A DNA stretch of 7,634 bases from JBBDWJ01 sp040902925 (GTDB lineage: Bacteria > Acidobacteriota > Terriglobia > Bryobacterales > UBA6623): contig JBBDWJ010000067.1 of the NCBI GenBank assembly GCA_040902925.1, positions 1 through 7,634 of the forward strand, given 5' to 3'. This document shows positions 1 through 5,723 of this stretch, in pieces. The first letter of the stretch is position 1; each line of letters begins with the position of its first letter. The translations under genes were made by a program, and so were the position numbers. A model generated the notes under the pieces. The model saw only the letters and a list, made by a program, of their open reading frames with translations, searched no databases and was not told the origin of the DNA.

Positions 1-82
1 GGAAGCCCGCTCAACCGCCGCGTGATTCCCTTTCCACATTTATGTCGCGCACCCAAAGGCGAGCCCGGCCTCTGGGGCCGAA

Positions 83-114
83 CTTTTGCCTTTTGCACTT
101 TGCCTTTTGCCTTG
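83..114 (-). repeat. Heptad-repeat block, inverted copy
   Basis: This 32-nt block is, read on the minus strand, identical to 196-227. It consists of tandem AAGGCAA heptads in which the central unit is AGTGCAA. With 196-227 it forms a perfect 32-nt inverted repeat around an 81-nt spacer (115-195). Because the unit is 7 nt and holds no stop codon, it produces long spurious lysine/glutamine- or phenylalanine/leucine-rich reading frames. It resembles the heptanucleotide short tandem repeats (STRR) known from cyanobacteria, but membership of any named family cannot be shown here. Confidence 0.85.
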
Positions 115-193
115 AACGCCCCTTACGACTCTGCTCGGCGTGACGCGGAAGGCTTCTGCTGTTGGGCCAGTCTGTGAAGGAAGCAAGGTAAAG

Positions 194-232
194 AGCAAGG
201 CAAAAGGCAAAGTGCAAAAGGCAAAAGGCAAA
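194..232 (+). repeat. Heptad-repeat block, copy 2
   Basis: Five tandem AAGGCAA-type heptads lie at 197-231, the third being AGTGCAA. The 39-nt stretch 194-232 is repeated exactly and in the same direction at 1654-1692, and its inner 32 nt are inverted at 83-114. More degenerate heptad-like sequence precedes it at about 185-198. The copies lie on both sides of the gene at 379-1287, so they are either interspersed repeats or relics of duplication. No encoded protein is credible. Confidence 0.85.
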
Positions 233-240
233 GTTAAGAA

Positions 241-256
241 GGGAGGGATGGGCGGG
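241..256 (+). other. G-quadruplex-type motif
   Basis: Four GGG runs lie at 241-243, 245-247, 250-252 and 254-256, separated by loops of 1, 2 and 1 nt. This matches the standard intramolecular G-quadruplex pattern. Two further GGG runs follow at 263-265 and 271-273. The G-rich strand is the one opposite the transcript of the gene at 379-1287, beyond its probable terminator. Folding and function are not shown; the sequence pattern itself is unambiguous. Confidence 0.5.
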
Positions 257-287
257 ATAGGAGGGATTGAGGGACTAGAAAAGCGTA

Positions 288-333
288 GGCGGGAACCCCC
301 AGCGCGCCCGCTGAAATTCTGGGTGTTCCCGCC
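288..333 (-). terminator. Probable intrinsic terminator of the membrane coiled-coil gene
   Basis: The arms 288-302 (GGCGGGAACCCCCAG) and 319-333 (CTGGGTGTTCCCGCC) pair at 14 of 15 positions around a 16-nt loop. The hairpin begins 46 nt past the stop codon at 379-381 of the minus-strand gene. On that strand it is followed after about 5 nt by TTTTCT (about 277-282). GC-rich stem plus short T-run fits an intrinsic terminator. The T-run is short and slightly displaced, so termination strength is uncertain, and the hairpin could instead stabilise the mRNA 3' end. Confidence 0.5.
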
Positions 334-378
334 TTGCTTCTGAACAGCGCCAAAGCACTGCCCAAACTCGTTGTTGAC

Positions 379-1287
379 CTAGCGGCTCGCCATATGCACC
401 TGAGGCCGCGCGAGGTAGCCGCTCACGGCATCCTTCTGGATGCTCGTGATGACCACTTCATAGGGCTGCGCCGTTTCGCCTATGTAGAACATGACCGGTT
501 CCGCTACCTGGCGATCTTTCTTGACGAACGTTTTGTCGTCGGCCAGGATTTCCAGGGTGAACTTGTTGCGCTTGATGTCGGTGTCGCGCAAACGAAGTTG
601 GATGTCGGCAACGCGCTGCATCTGCTTCGCTTTGGTGAGTCGAAAGCTGATGCGCTCGCGAGCATTTAGCCTTCGCAGCGACGCGATCTCGGACCGGTTG
701 TCGCTTACGAGGCCGTTGATCTCCCCGAGATCATTGTTGGTCTGGTCCAGCAAAGAAGCGGTTTCGTGGAGGTGGGCGTTGGTATCTTCGACTTCCGATT
801 TCATGGTCAACAGGTCGTTGCGGACAACCTTGACCTCAGTATTCGCCTCTTCGGCAATGCCGCGGGCATTGTGAATGCCGCCCATAAGCTCTTCCTGCTG
901 GCGTTGTTGTTGGTCTGTCAGGGTCTTGGCCACCTGACTGGAATGGCGGACCGCCTCGCGCTGCGCGCGCCCGGCGGCTTCGTCGCGCGCTTTTTCGATT
1001 TGTTGCCGCAGCGCTTCCAGTTCACGCCGCGCCTGACCGGCGTAAAGCGAGGAAGACTCCTCGACGCCGCCGATTTGCTCTTGCAAGGTGGACTGTAGGT
1101 CCGTCGTTTCACTTTCCAGCGCATCCACTCGAACAAGCAGGTAAACGTTAGCGATGGCAAGCGCCGCAATCACGACTCCCAAAAGGACCGCGGTGGCTTT
1201 TGACTTTTGGGGCTCGGGCGCCTCGAGCTCGGTGTGTTCGGTGGCGGAAATCCTCTTCCGTTCCGTGTCCGCGTTCAACAGCGACAT
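379..1287 (-). CDS. One-pass membrane protein with long coiled coil, unknown function
   Basis: The protein has 302 residues and I do not recognise a named family. It begins with a polar, charged cytoplasmic stretch (1-30), then a single hydrophobic membrane segment at about 31-53 (TAVLLGVVIAALAIANVYLL). A long heptad-rich helix follows at about 54-205, rich in Glu, Gln, Arg and Ala, as expected for a coiled coil. The C-terminal part (about 210-297) looks like a small beta-rich domain. Topology is probably N-in, with the coiled coil and C-terminal domain in the periplasm. The ATG at 1287 is chosen because GGGAGG lies 8 nt upstream. An in-frame ATG at 1383 would add 32 basic residues and lacks such a site. 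The gene stands alone, with a probable terminator at 288-333 and a dyad 55-79 nt upstream of its start. A scaffold or envelope-stress role is possible but nothing in the sequence proves it. Confidence 0.85.
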   Translation of the reverse strand: MSLLNADTERKRISATEHTELEAPEPQKSKATAVLLGVVIAALAIANVYLLVRVDALESETTDLQSTLQEQIGGVEESSSLYAGQARRELEALRQQIEKARDEAAGRAQREAVRHSSQVAKTLTDQQQRQQEELMGGIHNARGIAEEANTEVKVVRNDLLTMKSEVEDTNAHLHETASLLDQTNNDLGEINGLVSDNRSEIASLRRLNARERISFRLTKAKQMQRVADIQLRLRDTDIKRNKFTLEILADDKTFVKKDRQVAEPVMFYIGETAQPYEVVITSIQKDAVSGYLARPQVHMASR

Positions 1288-1294
1288 GGTTGTG

Positions 1295-1300
1295 CCTCCC
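1295..1300 (-). promoter_or_regulatory. Ribosome binding site fixing the start at 1287
   Basis: On the minus strand the sequence GGGAGGCACAACCATG places a near-consensus Shine-Dalgarno site about 8 nt before the ATG at 1287. This decides the start against the longer frame that begins at 1383. Confidence 0.75.
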
Positions 1301-1341
1301 AATCGGAATCCCTTATGAACTATCGAAGCGCCGAGCTCGGT

Positions 1342-1366
1342 TATTCGCCTTACAGTACGGCGAATA
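1342..1366. promoter_or_regulatory. 25-nt dyad upstream of the membrane protein gene, operator candidate
   Basis: TATTCGCC at 1342-1349 and GGCGAATA at 1359-1366 are perfect inverted 8-mers. The core between them, TTACAGTAC, contains the further inverted pair TAC/GTA around a central A. Eleven of the 12 base pairs across the axis match. A separate perfect palindrome, CCGAGCTCGG, abuts at 1331-1340. The dyad lies 55-79 nt upstream of the ATG at 1287, where an operator or promoter-overlapping site would be expected. No clear -10/-35 pair could be assigned, and I do not recognise the regulator. It could also form a hairpin in a transcript leader. Confidence 0.45.
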
Positions 1367-1653
1367 TGCAATCGCTGGACCATTTCGATGCGAGCCCCGG
1401 ACCCGAGTTCGTTCGCGAGGCGCTAACGGATAGCTGGCATGGGAGTTACGCGCATCATAGGGTTGGCAATGAAGATGCCTCCCGTTGCCACAAACCATTC
1501 GCCGCGGCGTTGTTTCTCTGCACTTATGACCGCATTGCGTGGAAAAACTTACTTGGCGATGTTCGGATGGGAAGGTTGAAATCGAACGGTGTGATGGATG
1601 GGAAGTGTTTCGAGTGAGACAAGCGGCTTCGAGGCAAGGGGAAAGGTCGTTTC

Positions 1654-1692
1654 AGCAAGGCAAAAGGCAAAGTGCAAAAGGCAAAAGGCAAA
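1654..1692 (+). repeat. Heptad-repeat block, copy 3
   Basis: This is identical over 39 nt to 194-232 and in the same direction, with the same AAGGCAA heptads and the same variant central unit AGTGCAA. The two copies flank the membrane protein gene 1,460 bp apart. The retention of the variant central unit shows that the whole block was copied, not that each array grew independently. Confidence 0.85.
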
Positions 1693-1963
1693 AGTGTGTG
1701 CTAGGCAAAGGGCAGAAGTGTGTGCGAGGCGAGAGGTACGAGGCGGACCGCGAAGTGTCGAGATGAGGGAATACACCTATTGCTACTAGGGTGTCCTTCC
1801 AAATTACAGCGAGGCTGCCTTTGGGGAGAATCATCGCAAGGGTAGGGAAGAGGTTCAGGCTCTGGGGGCGACCCCGGGCGGCGCTAGTACCACTCCAAGC
1901 AGTTCGGCTCGAAACCGCGCGGCCGGTCCCTTGTCGTTGCCCCGTCTCCAGGGAGTTCTGGGG

Positions 1964-2845
1964 GTGGCCGGGATTGCCTCCCTCTCTGAAGGTCAGGCTA
2001 ACGTTGTGCTTGGTCCCGAGATAGTGTTGGCGCCCAATGCGGAGCCCATTGGCACGGGTCGCCACCGGCATTCAAGTCGAGGATGGGTAGAACCCAGCCC
2101 GCGGCCGTGGGCAGGAGTATGGCTAGCTGCCGGGCTACTGATGGCTGGCGGCCTAGGGATGCTCGCCGCGGCGGCCGAGACCCTCGAATCCGCCCCGACT
2201 CCCGAAACCGCCCAGATCCGCGGCGTTATCCACATCACCAAGCGCCTCACTAAGCGTCCGGTGGCGCAGGTTGCTAACGCTTACCATCGCGGCGTGACGG
2301 TGCAGCCTCCTTCGGCGGCGGAAAATTTCATCCACGCCGAACTCGACCGCGTGGCGATTTATCTGGAAAGCGAGCAGCCTCTCCCCACCAAGACGGTCGC
2401 GGCGACTCTGAACCAGAAAGATCGCCGCTTCGTCGAGGACACTGTCGTCATTCCCACCGGCTCGAGCGTTTCGTTTCCGAACCTTGACCCTGTCTTCCAC
2501 AACGTTTTCTCCCTTTCGCGCGCGAAATCGTTTGACTTGGGCAACTACCCCCAGAACGAAACGCGCATAGTGACATTTTCGAAACCGGGCATCGTGAGCG
2601 TGTTCTGCCACCTGCACCCCAACATGAGCGCGACGATTGTCGTCACGCCGAACCGCTGGGCCGTCAAACCGGGCCGCGGCGGGGAGTACGTGCTTTCCGG
2701 CGTTCCCGCGGGAAACTACACGCTGGTGGTGTGGCACAAATCGGCGGGATTTTTTCGGGCGCCCGTTACCGTCGCGGGCGGCCAGACGCTGGAAGTCGAC
2801 TTCAACATCCCCATTGGAGCCAAATCCCCACAGGGAGTGCCATGA
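1964..2845 (+). CDS. Exported amicyanin-like cupredoxin with C-terminal beta-sandwich domain
   Basis: Numbered from the GTG at 1964 the product has 293 residues. A hydrophobic segment (about 49-71, GVWLAAGLLMAGGLGMLAAAA) looks like a signal sequence with cleavage near AAAA|E, so the mature protein should be periplasmic or surface-bound. The cupredoxin part shows a full type 1 copper set: His179 in VFHNVFS, then Cys215, His218 and Met221 in FCHLHPNM. The C-x2-H-x2-M spacing is that of amicyanin. The last ~55 residues (GEYVLSGVPAGNYTLVVWHK) resemble a carboxypeptidase-regulatory-like beta-sandwich. Such proteins are often labelled methylamine utilisation proteins, but no mau genes are nearby, so electron transfer or copper sensing is more likely. 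The start is uncertain: GTG 1964 has AGGGAG 8 nt upstream, but TTG 1931, GTG 2024, TTG 2027 and ATG 2141 are also in frame, and codon use becomes typical only after about 2160. The stop overlaps the next gene by ATGA. Confidence 0.8.
   Translation: MAGIASLSEGQANVVLGPEIVLAPNAEPIGTGRHRHSSRGWVEPSPRPWAGVWLAAGLLMAGGLGMLAAAAETLESAPTPETAQIRGVIHITKRLTKRPVAQVANAYHRGVTVQPPSAAENFIHAELDRVAIYLESEQPLPTKTVAATLNQKDRRFVEDTVVIPTGSSVSFPNLDPVFHNVFSLSRAKSFDLGNYPQNETRIVTFSKPGIVSVFCHLHPNMSATIVVTPNRWAVKPGRGGEYVLSGVPAGNYTLVVWHKSAGFFRAPVTVAGGQTLEVDFNIPIGAKSPQGVP
2084..2096. other. Perfect 13-nt inverted repeat in the cupredoxin 5' region
   Basis: TGGGT and ACCCA flank AGA, giving a perfect small dyad. It lies in the atypical stretch before the signal-peptide codons of the cupredoxin gene, where it is unclear whether the DNA is translated. 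It may be chance, an operator, or part of an interspersed repeat. Confidence 0.25.
2833..2838 (+). promoter_or_regulatory. Ribosome binding site and ATGA coupling into the HD-GYP gene
   Basis: AGGGAG ends about 5 nt before the ATG at 2842, inside the final codons of the cupredoxin gene. The stop codon TGA (2843-2845) and the start ATG (2842-2844) share bases. This points to translational coupling and to a fixed ratio of the two proteins. Confidence 0.75.
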
Positions 2846-4545
2846 CGGTCCCCTTCGCAGCCCGAGTCTTCGCGCTCTCGTTCGCGCCGGTGTGTGTATT
2901 GCTAGTTGGCAGCTTCTGGGCCATCCAGCACATGGTCGGCGAGCAAGTCAAAGACGGCTTGCGGGCCTCGCTTCGCCAGAGCCACACGTTCGTCTCGCGA
3001 GTGCGGTCCAACTATGAATTGCAGAACAGCCGCTTGCTGACGGTTCTGGCGGAAAACCCCAGTCTCAAGGCCGGTTTCGAGCTGGTGCGGCTGGAACCCA
3101 ACAACGCCGCCGCGCAGCGCACGCTCGAAGACCAGTTACGCGGCCTGAGCGAGTCTCTGGCCTTCGACCTGATGGCTGCCGCCAACACCAACGACCGCCT
3201 GTTGAGCGGCGTAGTGCGCGTTGGCGACAGAATCGACCGCATTGAGGTGCAGAGCGCGCCCGGCCTCAGCGAGGGCGCCGTTTCTTTCGGCGACCGCACC
3301 TACGTCGTGGCCCGCATTCCCGTCAACCTCGAGTACGAAAGCCTCGGCAGCCTTTTTGTAGGGCGTGTGTTTGACGTTGCCGAATTTCCGACACCGACCG
3401 TGCTTTCCCGCAACGGAAAGGTGCTGCGCTCGAACCTGAGAAACATTCCGCTCGACGAGCTGGAAGCCGCGCTGCAGGCCTGCAGTCCTCTGGAGGAGTG
3501 CGAAGTCGAGCTGCGCGACGAGACGTATCTCTGCCTGCCGCTGGAGAGCATCCATCTGGGCGATGGATACCTGCTGCGCAGTTTGCAGTCGGTCGATGCC
3601 GCTAGCCGTCCGTTGACGGCAGTCGTGCGCCAGGTCTTTGTGGTCGCCGGGACGATTGCGCTGCTGGCGATCTCGCTGCTCTCGCTGCTTTCGGCGAAAG
3701 GAATCGTGAGCCCGTTGACGGGCCTGATCGCGCGCCTCAAAGAGAGCGAGAGCAGCGGCGTGCTGCCCACTTTCGAAACGACCTCCTCGACGCGCGAAGT
3801 CAACCAGCTTGTCGATGCGTTCAACAAGGCCGCCGCGGCGATTCGAGAAGCCCGCCAAGGGCTGACTCTGGCCTATCGCGAATTCATTCAATCGTTGTCG
3901 AGCGCCATCGACGCGCGCGATGTCTACACCTCGGGCCATAGCCGGCGCGTGAGCGCCTACGCAGTGGCGATTGCGCGCGAAATGAAACTGCCCGCCGAGG
4001 AAACCGGCATCATTCGGGAAGGCGCGCTGCTGCACGACGTCGGCAAGATCGGTATCTCCGACCGCATCCTGCAAAAGCCCGGCAACCTGTCGCCCGAAGA
4101 GTTCGAATTAATTCGCCGCCACCCGCTGATCGGCCGCCGCATCATCGAACGCGTCGAAGGCCTTTCCCCCTACCTCGACATCGTCGAGATGCACCACGAG
4201 AACTACGACGGCACGGGTTATCCCTGGCAACTGGCCGGCAACCAAATTCCCCGCGACGCGCGCGTCATCCACGTCGCCGATGCGTATGATGCGATGACTT
4301 CCGACCGGCCTTACCGCAAGGGGATGCCGCCCGAGCAAGCCGTGGGCATTCTCAAGGCCAACGCGGGAACGCAGTTCGACCCCGACGTCGTTGCCGCCTT
4401 TGTGCGGCTTCACCATCGCGTATCGCAAGACGATCTGCGCGCGCCGGACGCCTCCTATGAACCCGATCTCGATCGCCTGAGCCGGGCGCTGAGCACGGCT
4501 GCCGACGAGGAAGCCGCCAGCACGTTCAAGGAGATGCTGTCATGA
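2842..4545 (+). CDS. Membrane-bound sensor with HAMP and HD-GYP c-di-GMP phosphodiesterase domain
   Basis: The product has 567 residues. Membrane helix 1 is at about 7-28. A periplasmic sensor of about 235 residues follows and looks Cache-like (LAENPSLKAGFELVR, then ARIPVNLEYESLGSLFVG). Helix 2 is at about 264-285, a HAMP linker at 285-337 and an HD-GYP domain at about 345-525. HD-GYP landmarks are all present: HSRRV (His366), HDVGKIGISD (His398/Asp399), HHENYDGTGYP (451-461), VADAYDAMTSDRPYRKG and GTQFDP. The intact GYP and metal ligands predict an active enzyme that hydrolyses cyclic di-GMP in the cytoplasm. The periplasmic part contains Cys214, Cys220 and Cys231, which could form a disulfide or bind metal. 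The ATG at 2842 is chosen because AGGGAG lies 5 nt upstream and it overlaps the cupredoxin stop as ATGA; a longer frame would run 110 nt into that gene. The tight coupling suggests the cupredoxin supplies or modifies its signal. Confidence 0.93.
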   Translation: MTVPFAARVFALSFAPVCVLLVGSFWAIQHMVGEQVKDGLRASLRQSHTFVSRVRSNYELQNSRLLTVLAENPSLKAGFELVRLEPNNAAAQRTLEDQLRGLSESLAFDLMAAANTNDRLLSGVVRVGDRIDRIEVQSAPGLSEGAVSFGDRTYVVARIPVNLEYESLGSLFVGRVFDVAEFPTPTVLSRNGKVLRSNLRNIPLDELEAALQACSPLEECEVELRDETYLCLPLESIHLGDGYLLRSLQSVDAASRPLTAVVRQVFVVAGTIALLAISLLSLLSAKGIVSPLTGLIARLKESESSGVLPTFETTSSTREVNQLVDAFNKAAAAIREARQGLTLAYREFIQSLSSAIDARDVYTSGHSRRVSAYAVAIAREMKLPAEETGIIREGALLHDVGKIGISDRILQKPGNLSPEEFELIRRHPLIGRRIIERVEGLSPYLDIVEMHHENYDGTGYPWQLAGNQIPRDARVIHVADAYDAMTSDRPYRKGMPPEQAVGILKANAGTQFDPDVVAAFVRLHHRVSQDDLRAPDASYEPDLDRLSRALSTAADEEAASTFKEMLS

Positions 4546-4592
4546 AAGGTGTGATGGCATGAAAAGGTGTGGTGGCATGAAAAGGCTGATGG
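4541..4592 (+). repeat. Three tandem start-codon repeats before the outer-membrane gene
   Basis: Three imperfect direct repeats, CATGAAAGGTGTGATGG (4541-4557), CATGAAAAGGTGTGGTGG (4558-4575) and CATGAAAAGGCTGATGG (4576-4592), each carry an ATG followed by AAA. They have 17, 18 and 17 nt, so the first ATG is out of frame with the other two. The last two ATGs are in frame with the outer-membrane protein. The array joins the HD-GYP stop codon to the next gene and looks like a local duplication of a start region. Confidence 0.85.
4542..4562 (+). promoter_or_regulatory. Six-codon leader mini-ORF linking the HD-GYP and outer-membrane genes
   Basis: The ATG at 4542 overlaps the HD-GYP stop codon and has the best ribosome binding site in the area (AAGGAG, 8 nt upstream). 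It encodes only MKGVMA before TGA at 4560-4562. That stop overlaps the ATG at 4559 as ATGA. Ribosomes ending the HD-GYP gene could therefore restart here, translate the mini-ORF, and restart again on the outer-membrane gene. Whether it is translated is unknown; it may simply be a relic of the start duplication. Confidence 0.4.
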
Positions 4593-5659
4593 CTGCCTGG
4601 CTGGCGTTGCTGCTCGGGCCGCTGCTTGCGTTCGGCCAGGAAGGGGTTGCGGGCTTCGAGGCGCCGGTGACGATCAGCGGCGGCGGATTCTTTACCGAAC
4701 GCACCGCGCAGGCGCCGCGCTCGGCTTCCCGCTTCACGGCCGGAACGCGCGCCGTCGTTTATCCGACCGTGCGCCTCAACGAGAATTGGTTTTTCGCCGG
4801 CGCCGTGCAGTTTCATTCGCGGCCCTATTTCTACCAGGAGTTCGAAACGCAAGGCTACGGAGCCGAAGTCGACGTGCTGCAGGGCTACGCCGGGTACGAA
4901 CGCTTCTGGGGGCGCAATGCCGTTACCATCCGCGCCGGGCAGCTCTCTTCGGCTTTCGGTTCATTTCTGTTGCGCTATGACGACGCGGTCAATCCGCTGA
5001 TCGACATACCACTCTCTTACGGTTATTACACCTCGCCCGTCACTAACCTAGGCTTGATGGGCGCTCAGGTGGATGTGACGCTCGACCGTTTCGATATGCG
5101 CGCGCAATTTACCAACAGCTCGCCGGCCAACCGGCGCAGCGTTTTCGAGCACGACCAATACGGCGTCTGGACCGGCGGCGCCGGATATACAATCCGGCAA
5201 GGGCTTCGCGTCGGCGCTTCCATCTATCGCGGCCCGTATTTGCACCGCGAATTTCAGTACTACTTCCCGGGCGAGGCTCGCCCCAAAGACTTGCCGGCTA
5301 GCGGCTATGGCTTGGACGGCGAATTCGCCCGCGGCCATTGGAACTTTCGCGGCGAGCTACACCGCTTCCAGGCCGCTTACAAAGCTATCCCGACCGTGAA
5401 TCGCTTTTTCGGATATGGCGAAGCGAAGTATGCTTTCCATCCGCGCTGGTACGCGGCCGTGCGGGTCAATCATGGCCACTCGAACGTCAGGCCCGACCAG
5501 GATGTGCTGGAACTGGCCGTCGGATACCGCCCCAACCGCCGGCAACTACTCAAGGTTGGCTACCAGTTCGTGAACGGGTCGCCGCGAGACGGCGCGCCCG
5601 GCGATGTGTTCGCCATTCAGCTCGTCACAAACCTGAAGCCCATTTCGTTAAGCTGGTAA
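4577..5659 (+). CDS. Outer-membrane beta-barrel (porin-like) protein
   Basis: From the ATG at 4577 the product has 360 residues. It begins with a classical signal peptide (MKRLMAAWLALLLGPLLAFG, probable cleavage before QEG). The mature part has alternating polar and hydrophobic strands with many aromatic residues near strand ends, such as NWFFAGAVQFHSRPYFY and HPRWYAAVRVNHGH, and Gly/Asp/Asn-rich turns. It ends in ISLSW, and a terminal aromatic residue is the usual signature for outer-membrane barrel assembly. This fits a porin or channel-like barrel; the substrate cannot be told. The ATG at 4559, also in frame, would add six residues (MKRCGG) and is a possible alternative start; AAGG lies 9 nt upstream of both. 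It is the third gene of the cupredoxin/HD-GYP unit, so its expression is probably tied to that signalling pair. Confidence 0.85.
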   Translation: MKRLMAAWLALLLGPLLAFGQEGVAGFEAPVTISGGGFFTERTAQAPRSASRFTAGTRAVVYPTVRLNENWFFAGAVQFHSRPYFYQEFETQGYGAEVDVLQGYAGYERFWGRNAVTIRAGQLSSAFGSFLLRYDDAVNPLIDIPLSYGYYTSPVTNLGLMGAQVDVTLDRFDMRAQFTNSSPANRRSVFEHDQYGVWTGGAGYTIRQGLRVGASIYRGPYLHREFQYYFPGEARPKDLPASGYGLDGEFARGHWNFRGELHRFQAAYKAIPTVNRFFGYGEAKYAFHPRWYAAVRVNHGHSNVRPDQDVLELAVGYRPNRRQLLKVGYQFVNGSPRDGAPGDVFAIQLVTNLKPISLSW

Positions 5660-5723
5660 GCCGGTTCGGCCGAGAGCTTTCGCGATTCTAGCGCGCCCCA
5701 ACCCTCGAGCCGGCGCGTCCGCT
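5660..5723 (+). other. Short gap between barrel gene and hydrolase gene
   Basis: The 64 nt between these same-direction genes are GC-rich and show no T-run terminator and no clear promoter. This leaves open read-through from the operon into the hydrolase gene. No Shine-Dalgarno sequence is visible before the GTG at 5724. Confidence 0.4.

Larger units (their letters stand above)
1..378. other. Intergenic region, no convincing gene
   Basis: No reading frame here looks like a real protein; the open frames are products of the heptad repeats and purine-rich sequence. The region holds the inverted heptad blocks (83-114 and 196-227), a G-run cluster from 241 to 273, and a strong stem-loop at 288-333 just beyond the stop codon of the minus-strand membrane protein gene. 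An ATG at 39-37 on the minus strand is open for 13 codons to the window edge, but it has no ribosome binding site and is not called. Confidence 0.7.
1288..1963. other. Long intergenic region between divergent genes
   Basis: This stretch separates the minus-strand membrane protein gene from the plus-strand cupredoxin operon. It holds the ribosome binding site and dyad belonging to the minus-strand gene, a heptad-repeat block at 1654-1692, and a 15-nt degenerate direct repeat just after that block (1692-1706 and 1716-1730, 14 of 15 identical). The one protein-like frame is 1315-1617, 100 codons, with a weak GGA upstream; its first 40 residues look plausible but its end does not, so it is not called as a gene. 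No RNA gene or riboswitch was recognised. No clear promoter for the operon was found. Confidence 0.6.

Noticed and set aside
83..232. CRISPR array or tRNA-like cluster suggested by the repeats
   Set aside because: The units are 7-nt heptads without unique spacers, and no cas genes are present; they are simple short tandem repeats.
1288..1383. N-terminal extension of the coiled-coil membrane protein to 1383
   Set aside because: The shorter start has GGGAGG at ideal spacing, and the extension would run through the 25-nt dyad.
1652..2071. 139-codon minus-strand frame across the heptad block and operon leader
   Set aside because: Its C-terminal end is only translated heptad repeat, and the rest lacks a ribosome binding site or recognisable domain.
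1770..2160. c-di-GMP (GEMM) or other riboswitch in the operon leader
   Set aside because: None of the conserved GEMM core segments was found, and no other riboswitch core was recognised by eye.
2153..2737. 194-codon minus-strand open frame opposite the cupredoxin gene
   Set aside because: The plus-strand frame has the copper ligands and operon coupling; the antisense product is Arg/His-rich and featureless.
2731..2841. Longer N-terminus for the HD-GYP sensor
   Set aside because: It would run 115 nt into the cupredoxin gene; the ATG at 2842 has a good ribosome binding site and is followed directly by the first membrane helix.
3136..4074. 312-codon minus-strand open frame opposite the HD-GYP gene
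   Set aside because: It is the shadow of a strongly supported gene in high-GC DNA; its product is rich in Arg, Gln and Ala with no recognisable motif.
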